NCBI GenBank assembly: GCA_027484145.1
Contig: JAIXUH010000007.1
Location: 124,001 to 188,000 of the forward strand
DNA: 64,000 bases
From: Rhodobacter sp.
Lineage (GTDB): Bacteria > Pseudomonadota > Alphaproteobacteria > Rhodobacterales > Rhodobacteraceae
Direction of reading: 5' to 3'
Part shown: one piece after another, positions 16,252 to 24,658 of the stretch
Numbering within the stretch: position 1 is the stretch's first letter
How the letters are laid out: every line of letters begins with the position of its first letter
The notes under the pieces: generated by a model
Seen by the model: only the letters and a program-made list of their open reading frames with translations
The model's database searches: none
Told to the model about the DNA's origin: nothing
Position numbers and translations under genes: made by a program

Positions 16252-17673
16252 TCACTGGGCCTTTCCATTGAAGACAGTATCTTGGTGAACGCGGTTCGAC
16301 GTGCCGGATTCCTCGACCCACAGCCGTGCGGATGTCCGGTCTTGCGCCACGGCTACGGTGCCGGCCTCGGCCGTCAGATAAACCCGCTGAGACAGGGTTT
16401 CGTTGGCCGGAACGGTGACGCTTAGCCCCTCTTGCCCCTCAAGCGAGATTTTCAGGCGGGCGTCAGAGGTGACCGAGATCAGATAAGCGGTGTCGTCACC
16501 GCCCTTGTTGCGCAAACGCACGTCATAGGCGTTCCGGATCGATCCGTCTGACAACACGACATAGGTCGGGTTGCGGACTGGGGTCACGTTCATGTCGATG
16601 GGCGAGCGCAGGAACAGCGCCACGATCAGCCCCGCCCCCACACCGGCCCAAAGGGTTGTGTACAAAATGGTGCGCGGGCGGAAGACGTGTTTCCAGACCG
16701 ATTTCGGAGCAAGTCCGGTGCGCTCGCGGGTTTCATCGGTTAGCGCCATGTAGCCGATCAGGTCGCGTGGCTTGCCGATCTTGTCCATCGTGTCATTGCA
16801 GGCGTCGATGCACAGCCCGCAGGTGATGCAGGCCAGTTGCTGGCCGTTGCGGATGTCGATGCCCATGGGGCAGACGTTCACGCAGGCCATGCAGTCGATG
16901 CAGTCGCCGTTGCCTTCGACATTCTGTTTGCCGCGCGGCTCTCCGCGCCATTCGCGATAGGCGATGGTCAAGGTGTCTTCGTCCATCATCGCGGCCTGAA
17001 TGCGCGGCCATGGGCAGGCGTAGATGCAGATCTGCTCGCGCGCAAAGCCGCCAAAGGCAAAGGTGGTGGCCGTCAGAATGGCGATGGTCAGATAGGCCAT
17101 CGGATGCGCGGTGCCCTGCACGAGGTCCACCAGCAGCGTCGGCGCATCGGTAAAGTAAAAGACCCACGCGCCGCCGGTGCCCAGCCCGATCAGCAGCCAA
17201 GCTGTCCACTTGATCGCCCGCTTGCGGATCTTTTCGCCATCCCACACCTGACGGTGCAGGCGGATGCGGGCGTTGCGGTCACCTTCGACCCAGCGTTCCA
17301 CCAGAATGAACAGGTCTGTCCACACCGTCTGCGGGCAGGCATACCCGCACCACACGCGCCCGGCAGCGCTGGTGAACAAAAACAGCCCCAGCCCGGCCAT
17401 GATGAGAAGGCCCGCCACAAAGTAAAACTCGTGCGGCCAGATCTCGATCATAAAGAAAAAGAACCGCCGGTTCGCCATATCGACCAGAACCGCCTGATCG
17501 GGCAGGTTCGGTCCGCGGTCCCAGCGGATCCATGGCGTCAGGTAATAGATGCCAAGCGTCAGCGCCATCAGCCACCATTTCAGGTTGCGAAACGCACCCT
17601 TCACCCGGCGCGGAAAGATCGGTTCGCGCGCGACGTAAAGCGAGGCTGGGGTGGAAGGCTCTGGGTTGGTCAC
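16252..17673 (-). CDS. ccoG: cbb3 oxidase accessory ferredoxin-like protein CcoG (RdxB/FixG)
   Basis: CcoG is a membrane protein with two [4Fe-4S] clusters; it reduces Cu(II) to Cu(I) for delivery to cbb3 oxidase. The 473-residue protein has several membrane segments, the cluster motif 'CIDCMACVNVCPMG' (near 256-269) and 'CITCGLCIDAC' (near 280-290), plus a C-terminal immunoglobulin-like periplasmic domain. The start is GTG at 17673 with CGGAG eight bases before it. An FNR-type box lies 60 bases upstream (17734-17747), so ccoGHIS probably has its own oxygen-controlled promoter in addition to ccoNOQP. Confidence 0.95.
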   Translation of the reverse strand: MTNPEPSTPASLYVAREPIFPRRVKGAFRNLKWWLMALTLGIYYLTPWIRWDRGPNLPDQAVLVDMANRRFFFFMIEIWPHEFYFVAGLLIMAGLGLFLFTSAAGRVWCGYACPQTVWTDLFILVERWVEGDRNARIRLHRQVWDGEKIRKRAIKWTAWLLIGLGTGGAWVFYFTDAPTLLVDLVQGTAHPMAYLTIAILTATTFAFGGFAREQICIYACPWPRIQAAMMDEDTLTIAYREWRGEPRGKQNVEGNGDCIDCMACVNVCPMGIDIRNGQQLACITCGLCIDACNDTMDKIGKPRDLIGYMALTDETRERTGLAPKSVWKHVFRPRTILYTTLWAGVGAGLIVALFLRSPIDMNVTPVRNPTYVVLSDGSIRNAYDVRLRNKGGDDTAYLISVTSDARLKISLEGQEGLSVTVPANETLSQRVYLTAEAGTVAVAQDRTSARLWVEESGTSNRVHQDTVFNGKAQ

Positions 17674-17733
17674 GGATTGGCTCCGATATCATATGCGTTG
17701 GTCAGGTTCTGCACCGCAGCGCGGCCCGACACC

Positions 17734-17747
17734 TTGACCTGTGTCAA
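17734..17747 (-). promoter_or_regulatory. FNR/FnrL box upstream of ccoG
   Basis: TTGACCTGTGTCAA is a perfect inverted repeat, TTGAC-N4-GTCAA, one base per half away from the FNR consensus TTGAT-N4-ATCAA. It lies 60-74 bases before the ccoG start in the 221-base gap after ccoP. This placement fits activation of ccoGHIS when oxygen is low. The same gap has a 7-bp hairpin (17814-17837) without a T-run beyond the ccoP stop. Confidence 0.8.
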
Positions 17748-17894
17748 ATGGGCATTCCCGATGCATCTTTGCGATGCGGCACGTGCGCGCGGGCTTCCGA
17801 TGATCGCAGGATTTGGCCGGACCCAATGGCCCGGCCAGATCTTCACAGGATCGGGGCGCCGGTGTCGCCGCCCCGACAGATCGGCCCTTTGGCC

Positions 17895-18776
17895 TTACTG
17901 ACCACCACCACGGCTGTGCACATACAGGGCAACCGCGCGGATTTCGTCCTCGGTCAGGCGGGCGTTCCAGTTTGGCATCACACCAAAGCGGGCGTTGACA
18001 ACCGTATAGGTGATCGCATCGCGGCTGCCGCCATAAAGCCAGATCGCATCGCTGAGCCGTGGCGCGCCCAAAGCCGGGTCGCCCGCGCCGTTTTCCAAAT
18101 GGCAGGCCGCGCAGTTTTCGACGAACACGGTCTGGCCAGGGGTGGCAAGGGCGGCATCATGCTCTTGCCCCGACAGTTTCAGCACATATTCCACCACTTC
18201 CGAAATCTGCTGTGGTTCCAGCAAGCCATCGACACCGAACTTGGGCATTTCGGAATAGCGCGCATCCGGGTCGGTGGTGTTGCGGATGCCATGGGCAATG
18301 GTCAGGTGGATATTCTCGATATCCCCGCCCCACAGCCAGTCATCATCCAGAAGGTTCGGATAACCCTTCCCCTCGACCCCGGCGGCGCCGGACCCGTGGC
18401 ACTGGGCACAGTTGGTGCGGAACACGGCAGCACCGGCGTTTTCGGCAAAGCTCATCAGTTCGGGATCACTGCTGATCGCGGTCAGGTCGGTTTCGACCAG
18501 CTTTGCCTTGATCGGCGCGTTTGCATCATCGAAGCGCTTGATCTCGGTCGCGACCTCGGCCCGGGTGGACCAGCCCAGAACCCCCGGCGTGGCCCCCGTG
18601 ATCATCGGCCAAGCCGGATAGGCGATGGAATAACCGATGCCCCAGACGATGGTGGCGTAGAACACCCAGACCCACCAGCGCGGCATCGGGTTGTCGTATT
18701 CTTCGATCCCGTCCCACTGGTGGCCCGTGGTCGGCACCTCACCCGGCTTGGCCGGGGTGACTTTCTTGGCGCACAT
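17895..18776 (-). CDS. ccoP: cbb3 cytochrome c oxidase subunit CcoP (dihaem cytochrome c)
   Basis: CcoP passes electrons from soluble or anchored cytochrome c into cbb3 oxidase. The 293-residue protein has an N-terminal membrane anchor ('[21 protein letters not shown]') and two c-type haem sites, 'CAQCHGSG' (near 121) and 'CAACHLENG' (near 219), in the periplasmic part. The family opening '[20 protein letters not shown]' is also present. It follows ccoQ by three bases. A 7-bp TGGCCGG/CCGGCCA hairpin about 60 bases after the stop has no T-run and may be an mRNA-stabilising structure. Confidence 0.96.
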   Translation of the reverse strand: MCAKKVTPAKPGEVPTTGHQWDGIEEYDNPMPRWWVWVFYATIVWGIGYSIAYPAWPMITGATPGVLGWSTRAEVATEIKRFDDANAPIKAKLVETDLTAISSDPELMSFAENAGAAVFRTNCAQCHGSGAAGVEGKGYPNLLDDDWLWGGDIENIHLTIAHGIRNTTDPDARYSEMPKFGVDGLLEPQQISEVVEYVLKLSGQEHDAALATPGQTVFVENCAACHLENGAGDPALGAPRLSDAIWLYGGSRDAITYTVVNARFGVMPNWNARLTEDEIRAVALYVHSRGGGQ

Positions 18777-18779
18777 GGT

Positions 18780-18983
18780 TTACGCCTCCTTCACTCGGCC
18801 ATCGGGGCTTTTGCCCTCTCCGGCGGGTTTCGTGTCATTGCGAAAGATCGAGGCCGCGGCCTCTTCGTGGGCCTTGCGGCTGCCAGGTCGCCAGACCCAG
18901 ACGATCACGCCCAGGAAGATGACAAACAGGCTGAGCAGGCCAAGCGAGTCGGCGAATTCGCGCAGGATGCTATAGGTATCCAT
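18780..18983 (-). CDS. ccoQ: cbb3 oxidase subunit CcoQ
   Basis: A 67-residue protein with a single membrane segment ('LLSLFVIFLGVIVWVWRPG') followed by a charged tail. This size, the VWRPG ending of the helix and the place between ccoO and ccoP identify CcoQ (FixQ). In Rhodobacter CcoQ stabilises the complex under oxygen and is linked to signalling from the oxidase to the Prr system. Gaps to neighbours are 11 and three bases. Confidence 0.93.
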   Translation of the reverse strand: MDTYSILREFADSLGLLSLFVIFLGVIVWVWRPGSRKAHEEAAASIFRNDTKPAGEGKSPDGRVKEA

Positions 18984-18994
18984 CGCACCCCCCC

Positions 18995-19723
18995 TCAGCG
19001 GCTGGCATCAGGCGTGAAGGTCGAAAAATCGACCATCGTGCCCAACACCTGAATGTAAGCGATCAGCGCATCCATTTCGGTCAGCTCGGGCTGGCCGTCA
19101 AAGTTGCGGACGTTCACCTTTTCGCCATAGCGTTCAAGAAGGCCCGCCGTATCGGCGTTGGGGTCGGCCTGCGCGGCAAAATCGCCCTGCCCTGCCGCCA
19201 CCATGTCTTCGGTATAAGGCACCCCGACCATGCGGTGCGCGGCCAACGTGTCGGCGATATACTCACCGTCGATCACGTTCTGCGCCAGAAAGCCATAGGG
19301 CGGCATGACCGATTCCGGCACGACCGATTTGGCGTTCGCAAAGTGGTCCTGATGCCATTCGTCCGAATAGCGCCCGCCCACACGCGCCAGATCAGGCCCC
19401 GTGCGTTTAGAGCCCCACTGGAACGGGTGGTCATACATCGACTCGGCCGCCAGGCTGTAGTGGCCATAGCGCTCCACCTCGTCGCGCATCGGACGGATCA
19501 TCTGGCTGTGACAGCCATAGCAGCCTTCGCGGATGTAGATGTCGCGCCCCGCCAGTTCCAGCGGTGTGTAGGGGCGCATGCCGTCCACCTTTTCGATCGT
19601 GTTTTCCAGATAGAAGAGCGGCACGATCTGCACCAGACCGCCGATGCTGACCACCAGAAGCGACAGCACCATCAGCAGCGTGGCGTGGGTTTCGATAGCT
19701 TTGTGTTTGTCAAGAAATGCCAT
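18995..19723 (-). CDS. ccoO: cbb3 cytochrome c oxidase subunit CcoO (monohaem cytochrome c)
   Basis: The 242-residue subunit has one N-terminal membrane helix and a periplasmic cytochrome c domain with the haem-binding '[13 protein letters not shown]' (near 64-76). It carries electrons from CcoP to the CcoN active site. The opening '[31 protein letters not shown]' matches the family. It follows ccoN by 15 bases and precedes ccoQ by 11. Confidence 0.96.
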   Translation of the reverse strand: MAFLDKHKAIETHATLLMVLSLLVVSIGGLVQIVPLFYLENTIEKVDGMRPYTPLELAGRDIYIREGCYGCHSQMIRPMRDEVERYGHYSLAAESMYDHPFQWGSKRTGPDLARVGGRYSDEWHQDHFANAKSVVPESVMPPYGFLAQNVIDGEYIADTLAAHRMVGVPYTEDMVAAGQGDFAAQADPNADTAGLLERYGEKVNVRNFDGQPELTEMDALIAYIQVLGTMVDFSTFTPDASR

Positions 19724-19738
19724 TGTCCTGCCCTCCGA

Positions 19739-21343
19739 TCATTCAGCAGGAACGGCGTTGTTCGCGTTGACCGCAGCTTTTGCAGGCTGCGCGCGCACCG
19801 TCATCCAAAGGTTATAGGCCATGATAAGCCCGCCGGTCAGATAGAGACCCCCACCCAGCGCACGAACCACATACATCGGGAACTTGGCGGCAACCGTGTC
19901 GGCAAAGGCGTTCACAAGAAAGCCGTTCGCATCCACTTCACGCCACATCAGACCTTCCATGATGCCCGTGACCCACATGGATGAGGCGTAAAGGACGATC
20001 CCGATGGTCGCGAGCCAGAAGTGCCACGACACCAGCGTCAGCGAATACAGGCGTTCGCGGTTCCACAGGCGCGGGGTCAGGAAGTAAAGCACGCCAAAGG
20101 TGATCATGCCGTTCCAGCCCAGCGCACCCGAATGGACGTGACCAATGGTCCAGTCCGTGTAATGCGACAGCGAGTTCACCGCCTTGATCGACATCATCGG
20201 ACCTTCAAAGGTCGACATGCCGTAAAAGCCGATGGAGACCACCATCATCCGGATGATCGGGTCGGTGCGCAACTTGTCCCATGCGCCTGACAGGGTCATC
20301 AGACCGTTGATCATGCCACCCCAGGACGGCATCCACAGGACGACCGAGAACACCATCCCCAAGGTCGCGGCCCAATCGGGCAAGGCGGTATAGTGCAGGT
20401 GGTGCGGACCAGCCCAGATATAAAGGAAGATCAGCGCCCAGAAGTGGATGATCGACAGCTTGTAGCTGAACACCGGCCGTTCGGCCTGTTTCGGCACAAA
20501 GTAATACATCATCCCCAGAAAACCGGCCGTCAGGAAGAAGCCCACCGCATTGTGGCCATACCACCATTGCGTCATGGCATCCTGCACGCCCGAGAACAGC
20601 TGCACCTGCGCGGACCCAAAGATCGAGACCGGAACGGCAAGGTTGTTGACAAGGTGAAGCATCGCCACGGTCAGGATCATCGACAGATAGAACCAGTTGG
20701 CGACATAGATGTGCGGCTCTTTGCGGTGCATCAGCGTGCCCGCGAACACCACGAGGAACGACACCCAGACGATGGTCAGCCAGATATCCACATACCACAC
20801 CGGCTCGGCGTATTCCTTGCCTTGGGTGGCCCCCAGAACATAGCCCGTCGCGGCCAGCACGATGAAAAGCTGATAGCCCCAAAAGGTGAACCACGCGAGG
20901 TTGCCGCCGAACAGACGCACCGCGCTGGTGCGTTGAACCACGTAAAACGCGCTCATGATCAGGGCATTGCCGCCAAAGGCGAAGATCACCGCACTGGTGT
21001 GCAGCGGGCGCAGCCGGCCAAAGTTGCCATAGCCTTGCAGGAATTCGAAGTTGAGTTGCGGAAAGGCCAATTGCGAGGCGATGACCACCCCGACAAGGAA
21101 CCCGACCACGCCCCAGAATGTTGTTGCAATGACGCCGGCACGGATCACCCCATCCATATATTCACCGGTGTTGATCTTTTTCGGCTCATCCATGCCACGC
21201 AGCACCACCAGAAAGGTGATACCGGCGGCCAGCATGATCGTCATGGCATTGACCATATAGGCCAGATCGCGGGCGTAATTGGCCGCGATTGCGGCACTGA
21301 CCGCAACCACGCCAAGTACGACCAACTTAAGGTAGTCCCACAT
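19739..21343 (-). CDS. ccoN: cbb3 cytochrome c oxidase catalytic subunit CcoN
   Basis: CcoN is the catalytic subunit of the high-affinity cbb3 terminal oxidase, holding haem b and the haem b3-CuB centre, and pumps protons while reducing O2. The 534-residue, 12-helix protein has histidine ligands in '[14 protein letters not shown]', '[23 protein letters not shown]' and '[15 protein letters not shown]', and '[16 protein letters not shown]' in the later helices. It is first in the operon. Two FNR boxes lie 108 and 140 bases upstream in the region shared with the divergent stress-protein gene. Confidence 0.97.
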   Translation of the reverse strand: MWDYLKLVVLGVVAVSAAIAANYARDLAYMVNAMTIMLAAGITFLVVLRGMDEPKKINTGEYMDGVIRAGVIATTFWGVVGFLVGVVIASQLAFPQLNFEFLQGYGNFGRLRPLHTSAVIFAFGGNALIMSAFYVVQRTSAVRLFGGNLAWFTFWGYQLFIVLAATGYVLGATQGKEYAEPVWYVDIWLTIVWVSFLVVFAGTLMHRKEPHIYVANWFYLSMILTVAMLHLVNNLAVPVSIFGSAQVQLFSGVQDAMTQWWYGHNAVGFFLTAGFLGMMYYFVPKQAERPVFSYKLSIIHFWALIFLYIWAGPHHLHYTALPDWAATLGMVFSVVLWMPSWGGMINGLMTLSGAWDKLRTDPIIRMMVVSIGFYGMSTFEGPMMSIKAVNSLSHYTDWTIGHVHSGALGWNGMITFGVLYFLTPRLWNRERLYSLTLVSWHFWLATIGIVLYASSMWVTGIMEGLMWREVDANGFLVNAFADTVAAKFPMYVVRALGGGLYLTGGLIMAYNLWMTVRAQPAKAAVNANNAVPAE

Positions 21344-21450
21344 TTTGCGTCCCTTCGTCTTTTGGCCCGATCCGCGCCCCGACTCGATTCGGGGTCTGGC
21401 CTTGCGCTTTCCGACTGCTGTGCTTTTGCGATAGCCCGCGCCCTTGGGCC

Positions 21451-21464
21451 TTGATCCATATCAA
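21451..21464. promoter_or_regulatory. FNR/FnrL box, proximal to ccoN
   Basis: TTGATCCATATCAA fits the FNR consensus TTGAT-N4-ATCAA exactly. It lies 108 bases before the ccoN start in the 209-base divergent region between ccoN and the universal stress protein gene. It is the likely activator site for ccoNOQP. Confidence 0.88.
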
Positions 21465-21482
21465 TATCGCGTCGCACTGCCC

Positions 21483-21496
21483 TTGATAGAGGTCAA
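21483..21496. promoter_or_regulatory. FNR/FnrL box, proximal to the universal stress protein gene
   Basis: TTGATAGAGGTCAA matches the FNR consensus with one changed base in the second half. It ends 57 bases before the start of the stress-protein gene, a spacing that allows a class II (-41.5) site given a short leader. The centre is 32 bases from the other box, so two FnrL dimers could bind side by side. Confidence 0.82.
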
Positions 21497-21552
21497 AGCA
21501 GTCATTTCCTCATTGCACTACCCTGCCACGATACAACCACAGGAGGCGACCC

Positions 21553-22398
21553 ATGGCTTACAAATCCCTTGTCACGATTGCGACCAATGTTCACCGGATT
21601 CCGGGCACCATTGCCGCCGCGGCCAAGGTGGCCGCCGCGAATGATGGCCATCTTGACGTCTTGTGTCTGGGTGTTGACCGTACCCAAGTCGGCTACTCCT
21701 ATGTTGGTGCAGGCGCGGCCATCCTTCAGGTCGCGCTGGACCGGGCCGAAGCCGAGGCGCGCACCCTTGAAGAGGCTGCAAAAGCTGCAATCGCATCCGA
21801 AACCCCAAGCCTGCGCAGCTCTGTCGAGGCGGCGATGACGCAACTTGGCGCTTTGACCGACATCATCGCACAACGCGCGCGGTTTGCCGATTTGGTCATA
21901 TTGCCGCGCCCCTATGGCAAGGACGATGGAGCCGAGGCGGAAGCCGTTGTAGAAGCCGCACTTTTTGAAGGGCAGGCCCCCGTTCTGGTGCTGCCCGACA
22001 CCGGCCTGATGACCGCCACACCCAAGCGCATTGTCATTGCGTGGAACCAGGGCCGCGAGGCAATGGCCGCCGTCCGCCGGGCCCTGCCGTTCCTGAAACA
22101 GGCCGATCTGGTCGATATCACCGTGGTTGACCCGGCGGCACATGGCCCCGAGCGGTCAGATCCGGGTGGTTTGCTGTGCCAGATGCTGGTGCGCCACGGC
22201 GTTCGGGCCGAGGTTTCGGTTCTGGCGCGCACCTTGCCGCGTGTGTCTGACGTGCTGGCGCGGCATGTGCGCGACGTTGATGCCGACATGTTGGTGATGG
22301 GTGCCTATGGCCATTCGCGGTTTCGTGAGGCGATTCTGGGCGGGGCTACGCGCAACATGCTGGAGCAGTCCGAAGTGCCGGTGTTCATGGCGCACTGA
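21553..22398 (+). CDS. Tandem-domain universal stress protein (UspA family)
   Basis: A 281-residue cytoplasmic protein with two Usp domains. The C-terminal one keeps the ATP-binding loop 'GAYGHSRFREAILGGATRNML'; the N-terminal one has lost it. Members of this family bind ATP or other ligands and help cells survive stress or oxygen loss. AGGAGG lies just before the ATG. The gene is divergent from ccoN and has its own FNR box, so it is probably induced with the oxidase at low oxygen. A clear terminator follows. Confidence 0.9.
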   Translation: MAYKSLVTIATNVHRIPGTIAAAAKVAAANDGHLDVLCLGVDRTQVGYSYVGAGAAILQVALDRAEAEARTLEEAAKAAIASETPSLRSSVEAAMTQLGALTDIIAQRARFADLVILPRPYGKDDGAEAEAVVEAALFEGQAPVLVLPDTGLMTATPKRIVIAWNQGREAMAAVRRALPFLKQADLVDITVVDPAAHGPERSDPGGLLCQMLVRHGVRAEVSVLARTLPRVSDVLARHVRDVDADMLVMGAYGHSRFREAILGGATRNMLEQSEVPVFMAH

Positions 22399-22424
22399 AC
22401 CCTGCGACGATGCACCACGGGAGT

Positions 22425-22450
22425 GGCGGCCCCTGAACGGGCCGCCTTTT
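22425..22450 (+). terminator. Rho-independent terminator after the stress-protein gene
   Basis: GGCGGCCC (22425-22432) and GGGCCGCC (22439-22446) form an 8-bp GC stem with a six-base loop followed by TTTT. It ends six bases before the fnrL stop on the other strand, so it separates the two convergent genes. Confidence 0.88.
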
Positions 22451-22455
22451 GCCGG

Positions 22456-23205
22456 TCAGACGAGGAAACCGCCGTCGCTGTCGTCGCCGGTTTCTTCCAT
22501 CAGTGCGTCAAAGTTGCGCACGACAACGTGGCGCTTGCCTTCCAGTTCGATGATTCCGTCCTTGCGCAGGGCACTGATCTGGCGGCTGACGGTTTCCAGC
22601 GTCAGGCCAAGGTAATCGGCCATTTCTTCGCGCGTCAGCGGCAGGTCGAACACGATGGCCCCCTTGGGCGCCTTCAGCTTCAGGCTGGCATCGCGGCGGG
22701 CGATGATGGCCAGGAGCGACGCGATCTTTTCACGCGCCGTCTTGCGCCCCAACAGCAGCATCCATTCGCGCGCGGCATCCAGTTCGTCCAGCGTCATTTC
22801 CAGCAGGCGCTGCGCGATATGCGGGGTGCTGGACATCAACTCTTCGAACGGCTTCTTGCGAAAACAGCACATCACAAGGTCAGTGGTCGCTGTCACATCA
22901 TAGGCGGCCACGGCGCGGCCGGGGCGGCCGACAAAATCTGACGGCAACAGCAGCCCCACCATCTGACGGCGGCCGTCTTCCATCGTCTGGGTCAGCGTGG
23001 CGATGCCGGTCACGACCGAGGCCACGAAATCCATCCGGTCGCCCGACCAGATCAGCGTCTGCCCGGCCTGATAACTGCGATAGTATTTGATCTGTTCCAG
23101 CTTGATCAGTTCATCCGTTTCACACCGGGCGCAGACCGCGCGGTGGCGGATCGGACAATCGGCGCAATCATGGACCGGCGCGTGCATGTCGTGGTGGACA
23201 GCCAT
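22456..23205 (-). CDS. fnrL: Oxygen-sensing transcription regulator FnrL
   Basis: A 249-residue CRP/FNR-family activator. The N-terminal cysteines Cys14, Cys17, Cys25 and Cys28 plus Cys113/Cys114 can provide the four ligands of an oxygen-labile [4Fe-4S] cluster; the positions 14, 17, 25 and 113 agree with what is known of Rhodobacter FnrL. A cyclic-nucleotide-like beta-roll is followed by a long dimerisation helix and a helix-turn-helix with 'LETVSRQ' (203-209), whose E..SR residues contact TTGAT half-sites. An FNR box lies only 18 bases before its start, so it probably regulates itself. hemN is divergent. Confidence 0.95.
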   Translation of the reverse strand: MAVHHDMHAPVHDCADCPIRHRAVCARCETDELIKLEQIKYYRSYQAGQTLIWSGDRMDFVASVVTGIATLTQTMEDGRRQMVGLLLPSDFVGRPGRAVAAYDVTATTDLVMCCFRKKPFEELMSSTPHIAQRLLEMTLDELDAAREWMLLLGRKTAREKIASLLAIIARRDASLKLKAPKGAIVFDLPLTREEMADYLGLTLETVSRQISALRKDGIIELEGKRHVVVRNFDALMEETGDDSDGGFLV

Positions 23206-23222
23206 GTCAGCCCTTCCTTCGT

Positions 23223-23236
23223 TTGATCTGCATCAA
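23223..23236. promoter_or_regulatory. FNR/FnrL box between fnrL and hemN
   Basis: TTGATCTGCATCAA is a perfect FNR-type inverted repeat. It ends 34 bases before the hemN start and begins 18 bases before the fnrL start. At this distance it could activate hemN, and it would probably repress or autoregulate fnrL because it sits close to that gene's own leader. The ORF track's start for hemN (TTG at 23223) falls inside this site and is not a real start. Confidence 0.88.
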
Positions 23237-23270
23237 GGCAGACCCATTTCGGTTCACGCAGGGTATGGGA

Positions 23271-24626
23271 ATGACACAAGAATCGCAACTCATGCGGCTT
23301 GGTCTTTTTGACGCGCGGGTGCCACGGTATACGAGTTATCCCACGGCCCCGCATTTCGGCGCGTCAGTAGACCCGGCCTTGTTCGCAAGCTGGATCGAGC
23401 AGATCCCGCACGGCGCCGCAATTTCGCTCTATCTGCATGTGCCGTTCTGTCGGAGGCTGTGCTGGTTCTGCGCCTGTCGCACCCAAGGCACAAGTTCGGA
23501 TGACCCGGTCATTGCCTATGCCAAAACGCTGAAGGCAGAGATTGCCCTGCTGAAAAGCCACCTGCCACAGGGTGTTCGCCTTGCGCGCCTGCACTGGGGG
23601 GGTGGCACGCCGACGATGTTGCCCGCCGCAGAAATGCGGGCCTTGGCCGAGGCGATCTTTGACACGGCGCCCTTGGCCCAAGGGGCGGAATTTTCGGTCG
23701 AGATTGACCCCAATGAGATTGATGCCGAACGGCTGGATGCCCTGACCGACAGCGGCATGAACCGTGCCTCAATCGGGGTGCAGGATTTTGACCCCCTGAT
23801 CCAGTCGGCCATTGGCCGCGAGCAAAGCTATGACGTCACCAAACGGGTCGTCGATATGGTGCGCGAGCGTGGCGTGCATTCGCTGAACGCCGATATCCTT
23901 TATGGCCTGCCGCACCAGACCACCGCCCGCATCGCGGATTCGGTGCAAAAGCTGTTGTCGCTCTCACCTGACCGTGTGGCCCTTTACGGCTATGCCCATG
24001 TGCCGTGGATGAGCCGCCGGCAGCAGATGATTCCGTCTGACGCGATGCCCACCCCGGAAGAGCGGCTGCGCCTGTTTGAAACCGCCGCAAAGCTGTTCTT
24101 GTGGGATGGCTATGACGAGATCGGGATCGACCATTTTGCCCGCCCCACGGATACCATGGCGATCGCCCAGCGGACCGGGCATCTGCGGCGCAACTTTCAG
24201 GGGTATACCGATGACACCGCGCCGGTGCTGGTGGGCCTTGGGGCCTCATCGATCTCGCGGTTTCCGCAGGGCTTTGCCCAGAACGTTTCGGGCACCTCAG
24301 ATCATACCAAAGCCATCCGCGCGGGGCATTTCTCAACCCACCGCGGGCATGTGTTTTCCGGCGAGGACAAGGCCCGCGCCCGCATGATCGAGGCGTTGAT
24401 GTGTGACTTCCGCATTAATCGCGCCGAAATTCTGGCCGAAGGCGGGATGAGCGCGGCAACGCTGGACCAGTTGTTGCGCGATGCGGCGGCCGCGTTTCCC
24501 GGCATGGTCACGCTGACACCCGACAGCTTGTTCGTTCCGGCTCATGCCCGGCCCCTGACGCGAATGATCGCCCGCACCTTTGATGCCTTTGACCAGACCA
24601 AGGCACAGCATTCGGCCGCCATCTGA
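23271..24626 (+). CDS. hemN: Oxygen-independent coproporphyrinogen III dehydrogenase
   Basis: HemN is a radical-SAM enzyme that makes protoporphyrinogen IX from coproporphyrinogen III without oxygen. The 451-residue protein has the cluster motif CxxxCxxC in 'PFCRRLCWFCACR' (Cys60, Cys64, Cys67), the SAM motif 'WGGGTPTML', and 'SIGVQDFDP'; full length and the extra 'C' after the motif mark a true HemN rather than HemW. I chose the ATG at 23271, with AGGG seven bases upstream. An FNR box immediately upstream implies induction at low oxygen, complementing aerobic HemF. Confidence 0.95.
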   Translation: MTQESQLMRLGLFDARVPRYTSYPTAPHFGASVDPALFASWIEQIPHGAAISLYLHVPFCRRLCWFCACRTQGTSSDDPVIAYAKTLKAEIALLKSHLPQGVRLARLHWGGGTPTMLPAAEMRALAEAIFDTAPLAQGAEFSVEIDPNEIDAERLDALTDSGMNRASIGVQDFDPLIQSAIGREQSYDVTKRVVDMVRERGVHSLNADILYGLPHQTTARIADSVQKLLSLSPDRVALYGYAHVPWMSRRQQMIPSDAMPTPEERLRLFETAAKLFLWDGYDEIGIDHFARPTDTMAIAQRTGHLRRNFQGYTDDTAPVLVGLGASSISRFPQGFAQNVSGTSDHTKAIRAGHFSTHRGHVFSGEDKARARMIEALMCDFRINRAEILAEGGMSAATLDQLLRDAAAAFPGMVTLTPDSLFVPAHARPLTRMIARTFDAFDQTKAQHSAAI

Positions 24627-24644
24627 CGCCCCTTTGGCGGGGCC
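24627..24644 (+). terminator. Short GC hairpin after hemN
   Basis: GCCCC (24628-24632) and GGGGC (24639-24643) form a 5-bp stem directly after the hemN stop, without a T-run. It is a weak terminator candidate between the convergent hemN and glycosyltransferase genes. Confidence 0.35.
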
Positions 24645-24658
24645 TCGGTAGACCCCCG

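Noticed and set aside
13406-24626. The cco-fnrL-hemN block as a new system
   Set aside because: It is the well-known cbb3/FnrL arrangement of Rhodobacter relatives; only local details are worth noting.
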